Source of the DNA: Stomatobaculum sp.
Lineage (GTDB): Bacteria > Bacillota_A > Clostridia > Lachnospirales > Lachnospiraceae
Direction of reading: 5' to 3'
Assembly (NCBI GenBank): GCA_017449925.1
Contig: JAFSYO010000053.1
Span: forward strand, 1 to 8,883
DNA: 8,883 bases
Below are positions 7,662 through 8,883 of the stretch, piece after piece. The notes beneath the pieces were generated by a model. That model worked only from the letters and a program-made list of their open reading frames with translations. It had not been told where the DNA came from and searched no databases. Both the position numbers and the translations under genes were made by a program. Each line of letters starts with the position of its first letter. Position 1 is the stretch's first letter.

Positions 7662-7678
7662 AAGGGCCGCCGTTTTTT
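7651..7678 (+). terminator. Rho-independent terminator of the antiporter operon
   Basis: A perfect 8-bp GC stem, CGGCGGCC (7651-7658) with GGCCGCCG (7665-7672), encloses a 6-base loop (7659-7664) and is followed by six T's (7673-7678). The stop codon of subunit 4 (7659-7661) is in the loop, so the left arm of the stem is coding sequence. It should end the antiporter transcript and separate it from the FAH-family gene. There is no T-run on the opposite strand side, so it works in one direction only. Confidence 0.92.
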
Positions 7679-7742
7679 ATCATCCACCCTGCTGGCAGAG
7701 TAAAGCCGGTATATACTGCGCACACTGCACGGGATTCTGGAA

Positions 7743-7771
7743 TTGCCCGGGCGGGGAACCGATGGTATGAT
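7743..7771 (+). promoter_or_regulatory. Sigma-A-type promoter for the FAH-family gene
   Basis: TTGCCC (7743-7748) and TATGAT (7766-7771) are separated by 17 bases, with an extended -10 TG at 7763-7764. Transcription would start near 7778, giving a 5' leader of about 23 bases. It lies downstream of the operon terminator and just before a strong ribosome binding site, as expected for an independent unit. Upstream, 7709-7716 is the palindrome GTATATAC, but nothing marks it as an operator. Confidence 0.65.
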
Positions 7772-7786
7772 AAAAAACGGATAAAG

Positions 7787-7793
7787 AAAGGAG
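7787..7793 (+). promoter_or_regulatory. Ribosome binding site of the FAH-family gene
   Basis: AAAGGAG lies 7 bases before ATG 7801, close to the consensus Shine-Dalgarno sequence and spacing. It is the best-placed site in the window and fixes the start of the gene. Confidence 0.85.
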
Positions 7794-7800
7794 ATGTGGT

Positions 7801-8742
7801 ATGAAACTGATATCATTTCACAGAGAATCCGGCCCTGCGGAGGAAGCGGGGATCTTAAGAGAAGATGGATATGTGCTGCCCCTCGCGGAGACAGATCTCG
7901 GGATCGTGACGATGAACGACCTGTTTGTAAAACTTGCCTGGATGGCGGAAGCGGGCGGGGACGCGTCAGCGGAAGGGTATTTTTCGCCCCTCGCGGAGGC
8001 GGAGCGGAAGCTTCTGCAGGATGGCGGGCACCTTCTTAGTACCGCCGGCTGCGGGAAGGAGGGCATACGGATCCTTTCCCCGGTACCGCATCCCAAGCAG
8101 GACGTGATCTGCCTGGGGCTGAACTACACGGAACACGCGGAGGAGGCCTTCGGCTACGACGGTGTCTTCACTGCGGAGAAGGCATATCCGATCTTCTTCT
8201 CAAAGAGGGTCAATGAAGCTCCCGGCTCCGGCGACCCGATCCCCGCCCACAGGGATCTCACGGAGCGGCTTGATTATGAAAACGAGCTCGGCGTCATCAT
8301 CGGCAGGGACGCAAGGGATGTGGCAGAAGAGGACGCGGCGGAGTATATCTTCGGATATACCATCGTGAACGATGTCTCCGCCCGGGATCTTCAGACCCGG
8401 CATAAGCAGTGGTATTTCGGAAAGAGCCTGGACGGCTTCACGCCCATCGGCCCCTGTGTCGTCACGGCGGACGAGATCGCTTTCCCGCCCCGCCTGGCCA
8501 TCAGCACCACAGTGAACGGGGAGCTGCGCCAGAACAGCAATACGGGAATGCTGATCCACGGCATCGCTGAGATCATCAGCACTCTGTCCCGGGGAATGAC
8601 CCTGAAGGCGGGCACCATCATCGCCACCGGCACCCCGAAGGGCGTGGTCATGGGGATGGAAGACCTTCCTTTCCTGAAGGCCGGCGACGTGGTGGTCTGC
8701 AGTATTGAAGGCATCGGGGATCTCGTGAACACGGTGGAATGA
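7801..8742 (+). CDS. Fumarylacetoacetate hydrolase (FAH) family protein
   Basis: Probable soluble, metal-dependent enzyme of the FAH superfamily, which hydrolyses or decarboxylates beta-diketo and related acids in sugar-acid or aromatic catabolism. It has 313 residues, with a typical N-terminal region (about 1-95) followed by the FAH fold. Diagnostic motifs are present in order: GLNYTEHAEE (106-115, including H112); the metal-binding ExE at E160 and E162 (LDYENELGVIIG); the third acidic ligand D191 (NDVSARDLQ); QWYFGKSLDGFTPIGP (203-218); and GTIIATGTPKGV (271-282). All expected catalytic and metal residues are present, so it should be active. It is transcribed from its own promoter and may be co-transcribed with the following gene, 27 bases away. 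The substrate is unknown: relatives include 2,4-diketo-3-deoxy-fuconate hydrolases, 2-hydroxyhepta-2,4-diene-1,7-dioate isomerases and acylpyruvases, and no pathway neighbour is visible to choose among them. Confidence 0.92.
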   Translation: MKLISFHRESGPAEEAGILREDGYVLPLAETDLGIVTMNDLFVKLAWMAEAGGDASAEGYFSPLAEAERKLLQDGGHLLSTAGCGKEGIRILSPVPHPKQDVICLGLNYTEHAEEAFGYDGVFTAEKAYPIFFSKRVNEAPGSGDPIPAHRDLTERLDYENELGVIIGRDARDVAEEDAAEYIFGYTIVNDVSARDLQTRHKQWYFGKSLDGFTPIGPCVVTADEIAFPPRLAISTTVNGELRQNSNTGMLIHGIAEIISTLSRGMTLKAGTIIATGTPKGVVMGMEDLPFLKAGDVVVCSIEGIGDLVNTVE

Positions 8743-8769
8743 CCGGAACCGCGAAAAGGAATTTAGGAA

Positions 8770-8883
8770 ATGAATGTGAAAGCTTCAGATCCGAAAGCCG
8801 GAAAGCTTCAGATTTTTGCCTCTTATATCTACCCCCACAGGAAGCTCTTTGCCATCGACATGACGCTCTCTGTGATGATCGCC
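8770..8883 (+). CDS. Probable ABC exporter half-transporter, N-terminus (3' partial)
   Basis: Only 38 residues are in the window. After a short polar leader (MNVKASDPKAGKLQI), the segment SYIYPHRKLFAIDMTLSVMIA matches the start of the first membrane helix in fused permease/ATPase exporters of clostridia, where 'YxxPHKKLFxxD' before TM1 is very common. ATG 8770 has AAAAGGA (8754-8760) 9 bases upstream. The gene follows the FAH-family stop by 27 bases with no terminator between them, so the two may share a transcript. The ATPase domain, which would confirm the call, is outside the window. Substrate and partner cannot be inferred. Confidence 0.6.
   Translation, partial: MNVKASDPKAGKLQIFASYIYPHRKLFAIDMTLSVMIA
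8778..8813 (+). repeat. 13-bp direct repeat in the ABC transporter start
   Basis: GAAAGCTTCAGAT occurs at 8778-8790 and again at 8801-8813. The copies are 23 bases apart start to start, so they are read in different frames and are not a protein repeat. They lie just inside the coding start. This may be a local duplication or chance; no mobile element is nearby. Confidence 0.4.

Noticed and set aside
7709..7716. Palindrome GTATATAC as an operator
   Set aside because: Only 8 bp, with one further pair on the outside after a mismatch. Too short to support a regulator site.
7689..7717. Second possible promoter, with TATACT (7712-7717) as -10
   Set aside because: No acceptable -35 element at proper spacing (CTGCTG at 17 bases is poor). 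The TTGCCC/TATGAT pair downstream is clearly better.
1..8883. CRISPR arrays, tRNA/rRNA genes, insertion sequences, phage or defence genes
   Set aside because: Looked for on both strands. No regularly spaced repeats, cloverleaf-like sequence, transposase, integrase or terminal inverted repeats were seen; the window is almost fully coding.

Overview
The window looks like the chromosome of a GC-rich anaerobic Clostridia member, possibly Lachnospiraceae-like. The evidence is GGAGG-type ribosome binding sites, GTG and TTG starts with tight gene spacing, Firmicutes-like promoter and Shine-Dalgarno sequences, and protein types common in gut clostridia. GC content is about 58-60% by eye. The assignment is inference; there is no rRNA or other marker gene. 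All genes are on the + strand.

Positions 1-7661 hold six tightly packed genes for membrane subunits of the Mrp antiporter / complex I / membrane-bound hydrogenase superfamily. In order they are: the 3' end of a subunit with an MbhE-like tail joined to an MnhB (MrpB-like) domain; an MrpC/NuoK-like subunit; and four large antiporter-like subunits of 502, 479, 507 and 722 residues. Each large subunit keeps the glutamate and lysines expected of the proton/sodium path, except that the third has the NuoL/MrpA-type histidine motif in the TM8 region instead of the lysine. Gaps are -11, 1, 25, 50 and 15 bases, so this is almost certainly one transcript. It ends at a strong intrinsic terminator (7651-7678) whose loop contains the last stop codon. 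No hydrogenase, quinone-site, iron-sulfur or NADH-binding subunit lies in the window, and the operon's start is cut off upstream.

Positions 7662-7800 are intergenic and hold the terminator, a good sigma-A-type promoter and a strong ribosome binding site. They lead to an intact fumarylacetoacetate hydrolase (FAH)-family enzyme (7801-8742). After 27 bases comes the first 38 codons of what looks like an ABC exporter half-transporter, cut off by the window end. These two genes may be co-transcribed; nothing links them to the ion-pump operon.

The most notable aspect is the arrangement of the membrane complex: four antiporter-like subunits, where canonical Mrp has two and respiratory complex I has three. 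The parts of MrpA are also dispersed among separate genes. Family assignments rest on motifs read by eye, without database searches.
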